Source: Bacteroidales bacterium (GTDB taxonomy: Bacteria; Bacteroidota; Bacteroidia; Bacteroidales; UBA932). From it: a stretch of 47,186 nt of DNA. Numbering within the stretch: position 1 is the first letter of the stretch; each line of letters begins with the position of its first letter. Made by a program: the position numbers and the translations under genes. Positions 25,887 to 36,800 of this stretch are shown in pieces. The notes beneath the pieces are model-generated. The model saw nothing but the letters and a program-made list of their open reading frames with translations, was not told the DNA's origin and ran no database searches. The DNA lies in assembly GCA_017546125.1 (NCBI GenBank), contig JAFYXO010000020.1, positions 1 through 47,186 on the forward strand. Direction: 5' to 3'.

Positions 25887-27054
25887 AATAAACCTTCACC
25901 TTGGAAGCTGCTGCTTTGCACTTGTCCCGTAAGGCATCCAGATCGCTTCCGTTAGGGGCGTATGAAACTACTACACCCATACGGCGGTTCTTTCTGGTGG
26001 TAGGCTTGCCGAAGATTCTCAAATAGGTATTTGTCTCTTTACAAACCTCCTCTTCGCCACTATAGCGAGGGGCCTCATTGCTGGCTATCTCTGAAAGGAT
26101 AACAGCACTGGCTCCAATCCTCTCCTGGGTAATCTCAGGGATAGGGAGACCGAGGACCGCACGGCAGTGCAGCTCGAATTCGCTCAAATTCTGTGTACCT
26201 GCAAGTGTCACCATACCTGTGTCATGAGGCCTTGGTGAGAGCTCTGAGAAATATACACCGTTCTCATTGCTGAGGAAAAACTCCACTCCCCAGATTCCTG
26301 CACCGGTAAGTGCTTCTGTTACCTTGGCAGCCATACGTTGTGCTTCAGCCAGATGTTCAGGTCTTATAGGTGCAGGCTGGAAGCTCTCCCTGTAGTCACC
26401 ACTCACCTGAACATGCCCGATAGGTGGACAGAAGAGGGTAGGACCATTCTTCTGTGTCACTGTCAACAGGGTAATCTCGCTGTCAAATTTGATGAACTCC
26501 TCGATGATAAGCTCCTTGATGTCACCACGGCTACCTTCACAGCCATAAATCCACGCCTGCTCCAGGTCATCTGCACTCTTGACGACAGACTGCCCTTTTC
26601 CTGAAGAACTCATAAGTGGTTTTACCACACAAGGGAAGCCCACTTTAGCGGCAGCCTCTTTCAGCTCTTCAAGAGATTTGGCATAGAAATATTTGGCTGT
26701 CTTAAGGCCCAATTCCTTGGCTGCAAGATCCCTGATAGCCTGACGGTTCATTGTGTAGTTCACAGCTTTGGCACTTGGTACCACCTGGATCCCCTGCTCT
26801 TCAAAAGCGTAGAGTTTCTCTGTACGGATAGCCTCAATCTCAGGGACAATGATATCGGGTTGGTGCTTTGCCACCGCAGCCTCGAGGGCATCGCCGTCAA
26901 GCATGCTGAATACCTCAAATTCATCAGCCACTTGCATTGCAGGTGCACCTGCGTATGAATCACAAGCCACTACATAAATCCCTTTGCGCTTAGCTGAAAT
27001 TACGAACTCCTTTCCCAATTCTCCGGAGCCCAATAGTAGAATCTTTTTAGCCAT
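25885..27054 (-). CDS. purT: Formate-dependent phosphoribosylglycinamide formyltransferase 2
   Basis: ATP-grasp enzyme making formyl-GAR from GAR, formate and ATP in purine synthesis, independent of folate. The 389-aa length fits PurT. Visible motifs: N-terminal [14 protein letters not shown], the substrate-binding [11 protein letters not shown] type segment '[14 protein letters not shown]', the ATP-grasp loop [33 protein letters not shown] and [10 protein letters not shown]. The start [11 protein letters not shown] is typical. It lies 22 bases downstream of the GH84 gene on the same strand, so it may be read through from it; a separate promoter was not recognised. Confidence 0.97.
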   Translation of the reverse strand: MAKKILLLGSGELGKEFVISAKRKGIYVVACDSYAGAPAMQVADEFEVFSMLDGDALEAAVAKHQPDIIVPEIEAIRTEKLYAFEEQGIQVVPSAKAVNYTMNRQAIRDLAAKELGLKTAKYFYAKSLEELKEAAAKVGFPCVVKPLMSSSGKGQSVVKSADDLEQAWIYGCEGSRGDIKELIIEEFIKFDSEITLLTVTQKNGPTLFCPPIGHVQVSGDYRESFQPAPIRPEHLAEAQRMAAKVTEALTGAGIWGVEFFLSNENGVYFSELSPRPHDTGMVTLAGTQNLSEFELHCRAVLGLPIPEITQERIGASAVILSEIASNEAPRYSGEEEVCKETNTYLRIFGKPTTRKNRRMGVVVSYAPNGSDLDALRDKCKAAASKVKVY

Positions 27055-27076
27055 ATATCTTATTATTAATTATTTA

Positions 27077-29059
27077 TCAATATTTTAAATCCAATTGTTC
27101 CAAAAGCCAGTCCAGGAACGGACGGAGTGCCTGAGCTGCTGGCTCTGCAGTCTGGACAGAGAGGGTGATATCCGAACCCATCCCCCTCAGGATATCGAAA
27201 CGGTGCTCATCTGCCTTGTCCACACCCTCGATAGAGGACCATGTCCTGGCAAAATCAATGGCAGCAATTTTTGAAATATCTTCCGCCATAAGGGCATCAA
27301 TCATAAACTGTGCATCCGATACCATGTTGCCGAGTTTAATGAGCCAGGGTCTCAAATCGGCGTAGAAAAGGGTGTCGCTCGGGCACTGGGAATCCTTCAT
27401 TGCCCCGAGGGCTGCACATGCCTTGGCAATTGCTGCAAGTTCCCCCTTGAGCAAGGAAGCAGCCTCTTCTGCATTGCCGCACCCATATGCACCCTTGAAC
27501 CCTTCGATAAGTGCTGCCAATGGAGAGTTTGCGTCGTAGTAGCGCAGATAAGGGACAATGGTCTCCAGCGCTGCAGCATTCTCTTCACCAAGCACTGCGT
27601 GCAATGAGGATTTCCAGCTCTCCATATTGTCAAATTCTGCCATATTCCAGGTGTAATCCCCGACGCTGAAAAGGGGAATTTTAGAGAGGGCACCTTGCTG
27701 CATAGGGTTTATGATAAGGGTTCTGAGAGAGAGTACATCTTCCAGTTCACCATCGAAGTGGATATGCTTCTCATCTGCAAAGTTTGTATAGGTATCAGCC
27801 ACAAATATCTTGGTCACATCCACATCGTTGCAGGGGTAATTCCACCACCATGAGACTTCGCGGCCCAAATATTCATTCAGAAGGGCAAGGTCTGTGCTGT
27901 TGGGGACAGACCATACGTTTTTACCGGTGGTGTAGATATTGACCTTCGAAGGGACCGGTCTGAGGGATTCCCAGAATTTGCGTGCCAGCTCAGGTTTGGC
28001 CCAGCTGTATGCATAGAGCTGTGGGACATATTGGAGAGGTTTTACTGTATCTGCAGGGGCAGCTCCAGGATGGTTCCATTTGCGGTCTATCATCCCCTGA
28101 AGGTCAGACAGACGCTCTGCACAAATATTAAGTGAAGGGTCATCGTATGGAACACCCACATCATCCACAAATACACCGAACTGACGGACGCCCAGTTCAT
28201 ACATCTTGTCAAACTTGGAGATGATCCTCTCCAGAACATCCGATTCTCCAAGGGCTGTGAACTCCTGCCCCGGGTGGATGGACCAGATGAAATTGACCTT
28301 GGTCTGATGGGCTGTCCGGGCCAGCTGAGCCATCATATCAGCTGTAAGAAGTCCGAATCTCCTATCCCTGTCAGATATCTTGTCAGGGTAGGCCTTGTCC
28401 CAGTAGCGGGAGTGGTAAGGGTCGCTCTTGGCCCCATACATATACATATTGAGTTTGTAGCGGGCCATGAAGCGGAACATATCCTCTGTCACCTCCATGC
28501 TGTATGGGACACCGTAATATCCCTCAATAACACCGCGATACTGCACATCCGCATAATCGTAGAAAACAACATTTGCAAGGTTCCCTGTACTCTGGTCCAG
28601 AAGCTGTTCAAAAGTGGCAAGACCATAGAACACAGCATTTGTGTTCTCACCAAGAACCACAAGTTCCGATCTTCCGCCGGTAGATGTAAGGGATACTATA
28701 TGACGGTCATATTTGTCAAGTGTGAAGATATCTCTCTTGAGTTTGAGCTTGGAAGCTCTGCGGTCTGCCTGACCTGATGACCCGTTGATACCAAGATATA
28801 TCACCGACTCCCCTTTGACAGGCTTTTCGGTAAATTGGGCTGTAATATTGTGCTCACCCAGGATCTGTTCAAGCCTTGCTTTTGTATAGTCATCAATCCC
28901 CATTTCAGCCACTACACTTACGGTAGAGGTGAAGGTTCCTTTACCGGAGGTAAGGACCTGTTTTTGGGGTGTAGGATATACCTTATAAGGATTTTGTCCG
29001 GAGAGAGTGGTGTTAAACACTAAAAATGAGAGGAATAAAACAGATAGTATTCTTTTCAT
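27077..29059 (-). CDS. GH84-family beta-N-acetylhexosaminidase (O-GlcNAcase-like), exported
   Basis: 660-aa enzyme with a signal peptide (1-21), an N-terminal beta-domain (about 25-140) and a TIM-barrel catalytic domain beginning 'RGVIEGYYGVPYSMEV'. The paired catalytic aspartates that use substrate-assisted retaining hydrolysis appear in 'FGVFVDDVGVP' (about residue 295). Further family features are NMYMYGAKSDPYHSRYW and an Asn-rich motif around SWWWNYPCNDVDV. The C-terminal helical part (about 450-655) is also typical of Bacteroides GH84. Likely substrates are N-acetylglucosamine on glycans or glycoproteins in the periplasm or outside. Confidence 0.94.
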   Translation of the reverse strand: MKRILSVLFLSFLVFNTTLSGQNPYKVYPTPQKQVLTSGKGTFTSTVSVVAEMGIDDYTKARLEQILGEHNITAQFTEKPVKGESVIYLGINGSSGQADRRASKLKLKRDIFTLDKYDRHIVSLTSTGGRSELVVLGENTNAVFYGLATFEQLLDQSTGNLANVVFYDYADVQYRGVIEGYYGVPYSMEVTEDMFRFMARYKLNMYMYGAKSDPYHSRYWDKAYPDKISDRDRRFGLLTADMMAQLARTAHQTKVNFIWSIHPGQEFTALGESDVLERIISKFDKMYELGVRQFGVFVDDVGVPYDDPSLNICAERLSDLQGMIDRKWNHPGAAPADTVKPLQYVPQLYAYSWAKPELARKFWESLRPVPSKVNIYTTGKNVWSVPNSTDLALLNEYLGREVSWWWNYPCNDVDVTKIFVADTYTNFADEKHIHFDGELEDVLSLRTLIINPMQQGALSKIPLFSVGDYTWNMAEFDNMESWKSSLHAVLGEENAAALETIVPYLRYYDANSPLAALIEGFKGAYGCGNAEEAASLLKGELAAIAKACAALGAMKDSQCPSDTLFYADLRPWLIKLGNMVSDAQFMIDALMAEDISKIAAIDFARTWSSIEGVDKADEHRFDILRGMGSDITLSVQTAEPAAQALRPFLDWLLEQLDLKY

Positions 29060-29082
29060 CGCGATGTAGATTTATTATCCTA

Positions 29083-29090
29083 CAAAATTA
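29083..29090 (-). promoter_or_regulatory. -7 box of the GH84 gene
   Basis: Minus-strand TAATTTTG matches TAnnTTTG, 23 bases before the ATG at 29059. Confidence 0.5.
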
Positions 29091-29113
29091 ACAAAATATA
29101 TGGAAATGATTGC

Positions 29114-29121
29114 TAACTTTG
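29114..29121 (+). promoter_or_regulatory. -7 box of the TPR-protein operon
   Basis: Plus-strand TAACTTTG, exact TAnnTTTG match, 27 bases before the ATG at 29149. Confidence 0.6.
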
Positions 29122-29148
29122 TTTACCAACCTTTGTCATTCAAAATAG

Positions 29149-30330
29149 ATGAAAAAATTTACCATCATAGCACTATGGTTAATGGTTTGCGCTTCACTTT
29201 GGGGACAGTCCTCTCATCGTGATTCGGTAATATCATATGCCAGGCACCTGAAAAACATATATCGTGTTGACGAGGCGATAGACACACTTTCCTCCCTGGT
29301 GACACCTGGTCAGATGGATGAAGGTGTTATGGCCGAACTGGCAGACTGCCACTTCCAAAACGGCTCGTACGAAAATGCTGCCGGCACCTACTTTATGCTT
29401 GCCTCACTGGCACCCAATAACATTCTATACAGAATCAGACAGATGCAACTCCACTACAGGATGAAGAGTTATCCACAAAGCATTCAGGCAGGGCGCAGCG
29501 TATTGGCACTCGACTCCATCCCCGCAGTGATGAGTTTGATGGGTGACATATTCAAGCTGATAGAGGAGCCGGATTCTGCACTGTGGTATTACCGCAGATT
29601 CCTTGCATACAAACCCGAGAACGAAACTGTGGTGGCAAAAGCGGCTAATCTATTGATATCAAAAGGGGAATATGATGAGGCCCTCTCCCTTACAGGTACA
29701 ATTCTCGATAAGGATCCCGACAATACAGTCATTGCCCCTGTCAAAGGGCTTGCCCTGTATCGGAAAGGGGATTATGAAGCCGCAGTGGATCTGTTCCAAC
29801 GACAGAGAGATATCGGAAATGAATCTTACTCCACCCTTTACTATCTGGGGCAAAGTTATTGGCACACTCAAGTGATCTATGAAGCCGAGGAGGCTCTTGT
29901 GGCTGCATGGCAAATTGATTCGAGCGATGTAAACCTGGCATACTCCATAGCATCTGTAAAAGGTGAAGCATACCGCTCTTTTGAGAAGGAGGTGAAGCCG
30001 TGGCTGGACAAAGTGGGAGAAATGCTCCGACCGGACCCTTCAATGGTCTCCCGTCTCCACCAGCAATACGGTTTGTCATACTACAGGATGGAGATGTGGG
30101 ACAAGGCTATCGAACACTATAAAGAGGCCTACCGCTTCAACCCCAAATTTATATCTGCATTAGCCACTATTGCCTATTGTTACGAGGTGAGAAAAGATTT
30201 CAAATCAGCCCTCCTTTGGTATGAGAAATATCTGAAAGTGGCCCCTCCAGGCTCACAAGGGTACATTTTTGCAGAAAAAAGTGTCAAATACATCAAAGGG
30301 GAACTCTTTATGGATGGTGAGATGAAATAA
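29149..30330 (+). CDS. Exported TPR-repeat protein
   Basis: 393-aa protein with signal peptide (MKKFTIIALWLMVCASLWGQ). The rest is a chain of tetratricopeptide-like helical pairs from about residue 25 to 385; the last ones are clearest ('YGLSYYRMEMWDKAIEHYKE', 'ALATIAYCYEVRKDFKSALL'). Such proteins are scaffolds for protein complexes in the periplasm. It precedes a GH3 glycosidase and an esterase on the same strand, so a role in the same envelope process is plausible, but this is inference. Confidence 0.9.
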   Translation: MKKFTIIALWLMVCASLWGQSSHRDSVISYARHLKNIYRVDEAIDTLSSLVTPGQMDEGVMAELADCHFQNGSYENAAGTYFMLASLAPNNILYRIRQMQLHYRMKSYPQSIQAGRSVLALDSIPAVMSLMGDIFKLIEEPDSALWYYRRFLAYKPENETVVAKAANLLISKGEYDEALSLTGTILDKDPDNTVIAPVKGLALYRKGDYEAAVDLFQRQRDIGNESYSTLYYLGQSYWHTQVIYEAEEALVAAWQIDSSDVNLAYSIASVKGEAYRSFEKEVKPWLDKVGEMLRPDPSMVSRLHQQYGLSYYRMEMWDKAIEHYKEAYRFNPKFISALATIAYCYEVRKDFKSALLWYEKYLKVAPPGSQGYIFAEKSVKYIKGELFMDGEMK

Positions 30331-30335
30331 TATCG

Positions 30336-30343
30336 TACCTTTG
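30336..30343 (+). promoter_or_regulatory. -7 box directly before the GH3 gene, leaderless arrangement
   Basis: TACCTTTG matches TAnnTTTG in the 17-base gap after the TPR gene and ends 4 bases before the GH3 ATG, suggesting an internal promoter with a leaderless mRNA. Confidence 0.5.
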
Positions 30344-30347
30344 GGGG

Positions 30348-32591
30348 ATGAAAAAGAGAATACTTCCCATACTTATTTTTATTTGTGCATCCCCATTATT
30401 ATTTGCTACAAATAACTGGACCGAATCCGGCAAATACAATTACCCCTCTCAGGAAAAAATAGACAGACAGGTGGACTCAGTCTTCCGAACACTCTCGACA
30501 AGGGAGAAGATCGCCCAAATCATGGTGATAGGCTTCACCTCCAGAGAGAGCCAGGAGACATTCAAAATACAGAAGAGACTTGTCCGCAAAGAGAAGATAG
30601 GTGGCCTTATCCCATTGGGAGATGTGTATGTCCCTGCCATCACAAAGCTCAATGCGCTCAACAAACTTGCCAAGATCCCAATGCTTATAACTCTTGATGC
30701 TGAGTGGGGGGCAAGCATGCGCTGGACAGAGATTCCAGCTTACCAGCGTTTCATCCAATTGGGAGCCCTCACCTCCGATTCACTCATATATGAAATGGGC
30801 AAATCGATTGCACACGAGTGCCGTGCCCTCAAAATTCAGGTCAACTTTTCACCCGTTGTCGATTTGAACAATAATCCCGAGCGTCACATTGTACATACCA
30901 GATGCTTTGGTGAAGATAAGGAGAAAGTGACCCAGTTCAGCCTTGCCATGATGCGCGGCTTGAAGGATGGAGGTGTAGCCACTTCCGCAAAACATTTCCC
31001 GGGACACGGAGACACAGATGTAGATTCACACCTTGCACTTCCGCTACTCTCATTTACAGCGGAGAGAATTGACACCCTCGAACTCTACCCATTCAAACGC
31101 CTGATCGCCGAGGGTGTAGATATGATTATGGTGGGACATATGAGCATCCCCTCACTGGACCCTACCGGGACCCCTTCATCCATCTCAAAACCTATTGTAA
31201 CAGGGCTATTGAGGGAGAAACTCGGGTTTGACGGCATCATATGTACAGATGCACTCGATATGTATGGTGTTTCAAAGGAGAGCGGGCTTGCAAAGAGAGA
31301 TATTCCATTGGCTGCATACAAGGCCGGTGTCGATATTCTCCTGATTCCCGAAGATGTGGAGCATGCGATTACTGTCATCGAGAAAGCCCTCAAAAAGGGG
31401 GAAATTACTATGGAGGGGCTCGATATGAGGGTAAAGAAGATGCTGGCACTCAAGGCGCGTCTCGGCGTATTTGACAAAGGATACGATCCTATCATCGATA
31501 TGGACAAGTTGGATCTCTTTCTCGATACCGATCTGAAAGATGGTGTGATGGACAAGAAACTTGATCTGATCCAGAAGATCTCCAAAGAGACAATGACTGT
31601 CGTTTTCAATGACAACTCTGCCGGTTTCGGCATCCCTGTCTCATTTGATGGGAAAAAGGTGGCTTATGTCGGATTCAAGAGTATAAATACCGGACATGAA
31701 TTCGGCGTTATGGCCAAAAGATATGGACCTGTAGACACTCTGCTCCTTGGAGACAACTCTTCTGTAGCTGAGCTGAAAGCAGCCCGCGAGAAGCTTAAAA
31801 ATCACGATCTTGTGATCTTTGCTTTCAATCAGAGCGATTTCCGCAACTCCACAAATTATGGAATAGTTCCTGAGGAGATTGAGTTCCTTACCCAATGGGC
31901 AGCAGAACAGCCTATGATTGTATTGTTCCATGGGACCCCATACTCCATTGCAGAGATGCCGGGACACGAAAATTTCAACTCATTTGTAGTGGGCTATCTG
32001 AATGACCCTGCAAACAATTTTGCTGCAGCGCAGGTGATATTTGGAGGTATCCCCGCAAAAGGTGTCCTCCCGGTCACTACAGGGCCTTTCAAGGGTGGAG
32101 AGTCGGTAATCATCCCTGACAGGTACAGGGAAGAGTACCACCATCTTGTAGGGTCAAAAGATGATTCATTGAACCTTATCAAATATGATATGGAGGAGAT
32201 GGGCGCTGCCGTCACTTTACTCCCACAGGTGGCAGAACTTGTGGCTGCAGGCAAATTCAACCTTTCTGATACCATAGGTGAGCTACTGGGCGGAGAGGCT
32301 CCATGTGCTTCTATGAGTATTGAAAGTCTCCTTGCCGGGTATAAAAACGGGGATTGCGCTGAGACTCTTGAAAAGCTTTTGTGCAAATACCGCAGTTATG
32401 CTTCTGTAGAGGAGATTGCCCTCCAGATGGTGGAAGATATGAATATGACCAGCACCTCTGTATCGGAGAAGATTTTTACCACAGGGTATGACCTTAACAA
32501 GTTCTACTTTACCCTCAATAACGGGGGAAAATATGCAGGACGACAAGTTCTCTCTCCAAAAGCTGCAGAGATAGTACTCAAGTCCCTTTAA
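30348..32591 (+). CDS. GH3 beta-N-acetylglucosaminidase (NagZ-like) with a decayed beta-lactamase-like C-terminal domain
   Basis: 747-aa exported enzyme (signal peptide 1-20). Residues about 40-390 form a GH3 barrel with the NagZ-type catalytic loop 'KHFPGHGDTDVDSHLALP' (His-Asp dyad, about 213-230) and 'GFDGIICTDALDMYGV', the strand bearing the nucleophile Asp. The middle part resembles the GH3 second domain. The last 220 residues recall the class C beta-lactamase module fused to many Bacteroidota NagZ proteins (GKFNLSDTIGELLGG, MSIESLLAG, NNGGKYAGRQVLSPKAAE) but are much shorter, and no SxxK or YxN triad is visible. The likely job is muropeptide recycling or cell-wall glycan trimming in the periplasm. 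Confidence 0.92.
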   Translation: MKKRILPILIFICASPLLFATNNWTESGKYNYPSQEKIDRQVDSVFRTLSTREKIAQIMVIGFTSRESQETFKIQKRLVRKEKIGGLIPLGDVYVPAITKLNALNKLAKIPMLITLDAEWGASMRWTEIPAYQRFIQLGALTSDSLIYEMGKSIAHECRALKIQVNFSPVVDLNNNPERHIVHTRCFGEDKEKVTQFSLAMMRGLKDGGVATSAKHFPGHGDTDVDSHLALPLLSFTAERIDTLELYPFKRLIAEGVDMIMVGHMSIPSLDPTGTPSSISKPIVTGLLREKLGFDGIICTDALDMYGVSKESGLAKRDIPLAAYKAGVDILLIPEDVEHAITVIEKALKKGEITMEGLDMRVKKMLALKARLGVFDKGYDPIIDMDKLDLFLDTDLKDGVMDKKLDLIQKISKETMTVVFNDNSAGFGIPVSFDGKKVAYVGFKSINTGHEFGVMAKRYGPVDTLLLGDNSSVAELKAAREKLKNHDLVIFAFNQSDFRNSTNYGIVPEEIEFLTQWAAEQPMIVLFHGTPYSIAEMPGHENFNSFVVGYLNDPANNFAAAQVIFGGIPAKGVLPVTTGPFKGGESVIIPDRYREEYHHLVGSKDDSLNLIKYDMEEMGAAVTLLPQVAELVAAGKFNLSDTIGELLGGEAPCASMSIESLLAGYKNGDCAETLEKLLCKYRSYASVEEIALQMVEDMNMTSTSVSEKIFTTGYDLNKFYFTLNNGGKYAGRQVLSPKAAEIVLKSL

Positions 32592-32619
32592 TTGTTTAAT
32601 TTGACCTGTCCCAAGTGTT

Positions 32620-33471
32620 ATGAAGAGAATATCATTGATTTTTGCACTGCTTCTGATTTGCGCAGGAGCCTTTGCCCAGAGTTTTACCACCATCATTGAC
32701 GGAGTGGAGAGGAGCTATACCATCCATTTGCCCAAAAATTTGAAGAAGAATGCCCCTCTTGTCTTCGTCCTTCACGGGTACGGTGCATCTGTCAAACACG
32801 TTTTGGACAAGGGGTTCACTGAGGCTGCAGACAAATATGGATTTGCCGTGTGCTATCCCCAAGGGTCAAAAGATGGTAGGGGAAATCCATGCTGGAATGT
32901 GGGATACCCTTTCCAGGAAGATATGAAAGTGGATGATGTGTCGTTCTTGTGCCAGTTGGCTGCCAAATTGCAAAAGGAATTCAAACTGAGCAAGAAGAAT
33001 ACTTTCTGTACAGGTATGTCCAATGGGGGAGAGATGTGTTACCTTCTGGCATACAGCGATCAGAGGACATTCTCCGCTGTGGCACCTATTGCGGGACTTA
33101 CCATGGCCTGGATTCCTGAAAAATTTGCACCGGAGAGAAAAATCCCATTGTTTGAGATTCACGGCACTGAAGACAGAGTCTCAGAGTGGGAGGGGGATCT
33201 TGAAAATAAAGGTGGATGGGGTGCTTATATCTCTGTCCCAGGCGCAGTGGAATATTGGGTCAAGCTGAATGGCTGCAGTGATAAAACCGTAGAGGAGATA
33301 CCCCTCAAAGGTGATGGCCCCAATAAAGTGATCAAGCACAAATATGTCAGAAAAGGGAAAACTCCTCAAGTATGGCTCTATGAGATGGTTGGCGGCGGAC
33401 ACTCCTGGTTTGATAAAGATATCGATACAGCAGACGAGATCTGGAACTTCTTCAGTATGTGGACAAAGTAG
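32620..33471 (+). CDS. Exported alpha/beta-hydrolase, PHB-depolymerase/feruloyl-esterase-like
   Basis: 283-aa secreted esterase with signal peptide MKRISLIFALLLICAGAFAQ. An oxyanion HGYGAS motif (about residue 52) and the nucleophile elbow GMSNGGEM (Ser near 134) are followed by the acid in 'FEIHGTEDRVSEWEGD' and the histidine in 'GGGHSWFDK'. The overall layout matches the LpqC/polyhydroxybutyrate depolymerase family, whose Bacteroidota members often remove acyl or feruloyl groups from plant polysaccharides. The substrate is unknown. The gap to the upstream GH3 gene is 28 bases, so an operon is likely. Confidence 0.92.
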   Translation: MKRISLIFALLLICAGAFAQSFTTIIDGVERSYTIHLPKNLKKNAPLVFVLHGYGASVKHVLDKGFTEAADKYGFAVCYPQGSKDGRGNPCWNVGYPFQEDMKVDDVSFLCQLAAKLQKEFKLSKKNTFCTGMSNGGEMCYLLAYSDQRTFSAVAPIAGLTMAWIPEKFAPERKIPLFEIHGTEDRVSEWEGDLENKGGWGAYISVPGAVEYWVKLNGCSDKTVEEIPLKGDGPNKVIKHKYVRKGKTPQVWLYEMVGGGHSWFDKDIDTADEIWNFFSMWTK

Positions 33472-33496
33472 GGCGGTGACCTGTCCGGAAAAGCGG

Positions 33497-33850
33497 TTAC
33501 ATCAGGGAGTATAGCCTGAATGAGATGTAATTTCTGCTCTCCAGGTATGCTATCGTATCTTTCAGCAGCCTTGACTTTATGGATTCATCCAAGTCTGTAT
33601 GAAACAGCAGGTCGACAAACAGCTCCAGACTCTTGTCACTGAAATGCTCTTCCTCCACCAGGTAAGCTACAGGATTGTCCATCTGTAGCAGCGCCTCCAA
33701 GTCGATATTTATATCGACTGCAGTCATCTCATCCTTCAAATCTGCCACTGTACAGCACTCTGTACCCCCACTCCACAGCCCCAGCTTCTGAGCCATCAGC
33801 ATCAGCACATTATACAATTTGTCTATCTCTCTGAGGATATAATCTTCCAT
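33497..33850 (-). CDS. Conserved small protein of unknown function
   Basis: 117-aa acidic, soluble, mostly alpha-helical protein beginning MEDYILREIDKLYNVLML, with no signal peptide and no membrane segment. The opening pattern MEDYI(L/I)REIDK is seen in uncharacterised Bacteroidota proteins of similar length. It lies 10 bases after the MMPL exporter stop on the same strand, so it is almost certainly cotranscribed and could be a helper or regulator. I do not recognise a function. Confidence 0.8.
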   Translation of the reverse strand: MEDYILREIDKLYNVLMLMAQKLGLWSGGTECCTVADLKDEMTAVDINIDLEALLQMDNPVAYLVEEEHFSDKSLELFVDLLFHTDLDESIKSRLLKDTIAYLESRNYISFRLYSLM

Positions 33851-33860
33851 ATTTTCAAAA

Positions 33861-36800
33861 TTAACCTTTTACCACTTTATCGAAAGCTGCAAGCAATCCC
33901 GGGAGTACAAAGACTATTAGAAGTATCGCCGACAGCGCACCTACCGAGATACTGCTCAGGATAGTGGAAAGGGTAGGGTCTGTCAGCAATAGTGACATTA
34001 TATAAGGGCACAGGATCAATATGAGTCCCGATGTCATGATCGAGTGGGTCGAGTTCTTGTACGCCTTACGGAGAGAATCTGCTATAGAAAGTTTCTTCCT
34101 CCTCTTCTCCCTGTAGTAACCGGTAAAGAGGATGGCATAGTCTATAGTGGCACCCATCAGGATACTTTGGGTCACGAGATAGGCGAGATAGTTCATCGAT
34201 TTACCTCCAAGTCCACCGACAAACAGACACACATAGACTGCAGAGAGGACTATCAGAAGGAGGAATACTGGGACTATAAATGAACGGAATGTTATGGCCA
34301 CAACCATGAAGATCACCAGTATAGTCAGCAGGGTCACCACCAGCATCTCTTTCTTGAAACCTTCGTTCATCTCGTTATACATCACAGATTCCCCTATGAG
34401 GTAATAATCCCCCTCAAATGTCCTGTCACAATCGTCATACAGACCTTCGATGAAGTCAAATGTCTCCTGTGACTCCGACTGATAACCTGACACTATGGTA
34501 GCAATGGAGAATTTCTCCCCTCTAAGATTTCCCAGCCCCTCGGTTACCGATTGTTTTATCGATGTGATACCCACTTTGGCAGAGTCATCGATAAAGCGCG
34601 AGTACATAGGATCTGAAAGCATTGGTCCAGTCACGAAATCGATTATTCCGGACAATGACATTTTAAGGGTATCAGTATCACTATTGAGCCCGCCATAACA
34701 CATAAAGAGCAGTTCCACATCACTCTGCTGTATATCTACCCCCGCATTTCTCAGGGTACTTCCTATCTTCTCCGCACTGTATTTCTCGCCGGAAGCGACC
34801 ATATCCAGAAGGATATCCAACGGGGTAGGCTCCACCTTAATCTCCTTCTTCTCCTCAGGAACAGGTGCCATCACCGCCGGCTCCTGGGGTACTGCCTCCG
34901 CCACCAAAACACTGTCTGAAGGGAATATCTCCGCCTTGAGGGTATCAGCAGGTGTATCAGCAAGTAAGGTGGCAGGGATGGCCGCCATCATTGACCCGGC
35001 CACCACAGCCGAATCTATCTGATGCCTTACCACCGCGAGCTCCTTCTTCTGCCCATCGGGAATCATCATCGAGTAGAGATTGCGCTTGAGGATATTGTCC
35101 ATAATATAGTGGACAAATTCTTGAGGGGTCATCACCGATTTTGCTCTGCCCGCTATCCTGTATACTGCCGAAGCCTGCTTCTTCTCGAATCCGAGGAAAT
35201 CTGCCATCTCCTCTGAGGTGAGAGCTCTGGTAGAGTTCTCTGCAGTGAATCTTGTGGTCGCTGATACGGAGGCCACTGTATCCGCAGGTTCTGCAATTGC
35301 CACGCTGTCGGCATGCAGCGCCAGGGTATCTGCCAGTGGTGTTGCCTCCGGCACAAACAGTGATGATGTGTCCGCTACCGCTTCCGGCTCTTCCGCCACA
35401 GGTTCCTCTTCCACCTCTTCCTCCTCTCCGGTGATATTTTTCATCACCTCCTCCATCATCTTCTCCATGTCAAATCCGGCCATATATTCGGCAGGGAGCT
35501 GGCTTACAAAGTTCTCAATATCTGAAAAACTCATCATCTCATCCCTCTGAGGGTGTGATGCGGCATAGTAGAGGATATCCAGCAGGTCTGCTACAGGGAG
35601 GGTGCTGTCTACTGCCGGGAGAGCGGCACCTGAGGGGAGCAATGATGACATTTCACCGATAAAGTCCATCAGTTGGGCCGGGGTGCGCTCCTTCAGCATA
35701 ATTGACGGATAGCTCATGGCCATCTCTATCCTGGGGTTCTTCCCAAGAGAATCGATAAGTGGTATCACTTTTTCCTCTTCATTTGTCCCATAGAGAAGGA
35801 CTATCTGGTTCTGAGGGGGGAATTCCCTTGTGATCTCTGTTGGCCAGGCACCCGAGAAACAGAATTTGGTCCGCTGCGACAAATGGTATGATGCGCCGAA
35901 GAACAATACAAACAGCACAGCTATCAATATTCGGCATCGTACTTCCAGTTTGGAGAGTTTGTAGGTATGGATCAATGGGACCCTCTTTTCGGTCTTTTGG
36001 ATAAGGCCGTCGAATGCAAGAACAAGTGCAGGGAGGACAAAATATATCGATACCAGACTGAGGAATACCCCTTTTGAGAGGACAAGCCCCATGTCCAGCC
36101 CTATCTTGAAGTCCATGAATGCAAGCATTGCCATACCCAGCATAGTGGTCATCGCACTGCTGAGGATAGTGGGAGTCGCATCGGCCAGTGCAGATGTCAT
36201 CGCATCCACCTTGGCAATATTCTTCATCCTGGTCTGACGGAAACGGTTCATCAGGATAATCGAGTAGTCCATGGATAGGATCAGCTGCAGGATCGCTGCA
36301 ATAGCGTTTGTCACCATAGATACACCCGGCAAAAATGCGTTGGTGCCGATATTTATGATTACCGCCAGTCCTATGGCGAGTATGAAAAGGAGAACTTCCA
36401 CAATGGACGAACACATAATGACCAGAATAAGGGTCAGGAGTGACACACCGGCAATTATGATGAAATCCATATCATCGGGGAGGAGATTTGCAGATGCAGT
36501 CTCTACTGTGACACTGCTGCCGTATTCTCCACGGATCACATCTGCCACACTATCGGGAGATGTGCCGGGCTCAAGGATCATCTGGTAAAGGGTATAATTT
36601 TCATTTGTCCTTTTGCCCATAATAGCCGCCACACCATCCATTCCGGAGAGATGTGCGTCAAGCGAATCATTGATAGCTTCGTTTGCAAACATGGCACTTA
36701 CACCGGCTCCATTGATATCAATACCGCTGAAAGACCCTTTCAGAGAGTCAAGACCCTGTTTCATCCTGGAATCGTCCGGGAGAAACTGTGTCATATCTGA

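Noticed and set aside
35779-36414. 211-codon minus-strand frame inside the exporter gene
   Set aside because: Same strand but different frame from a gene with good transmembrane and proton-relay motifs; composition is Cys/His/Arg-rich as expected of shadow frames.
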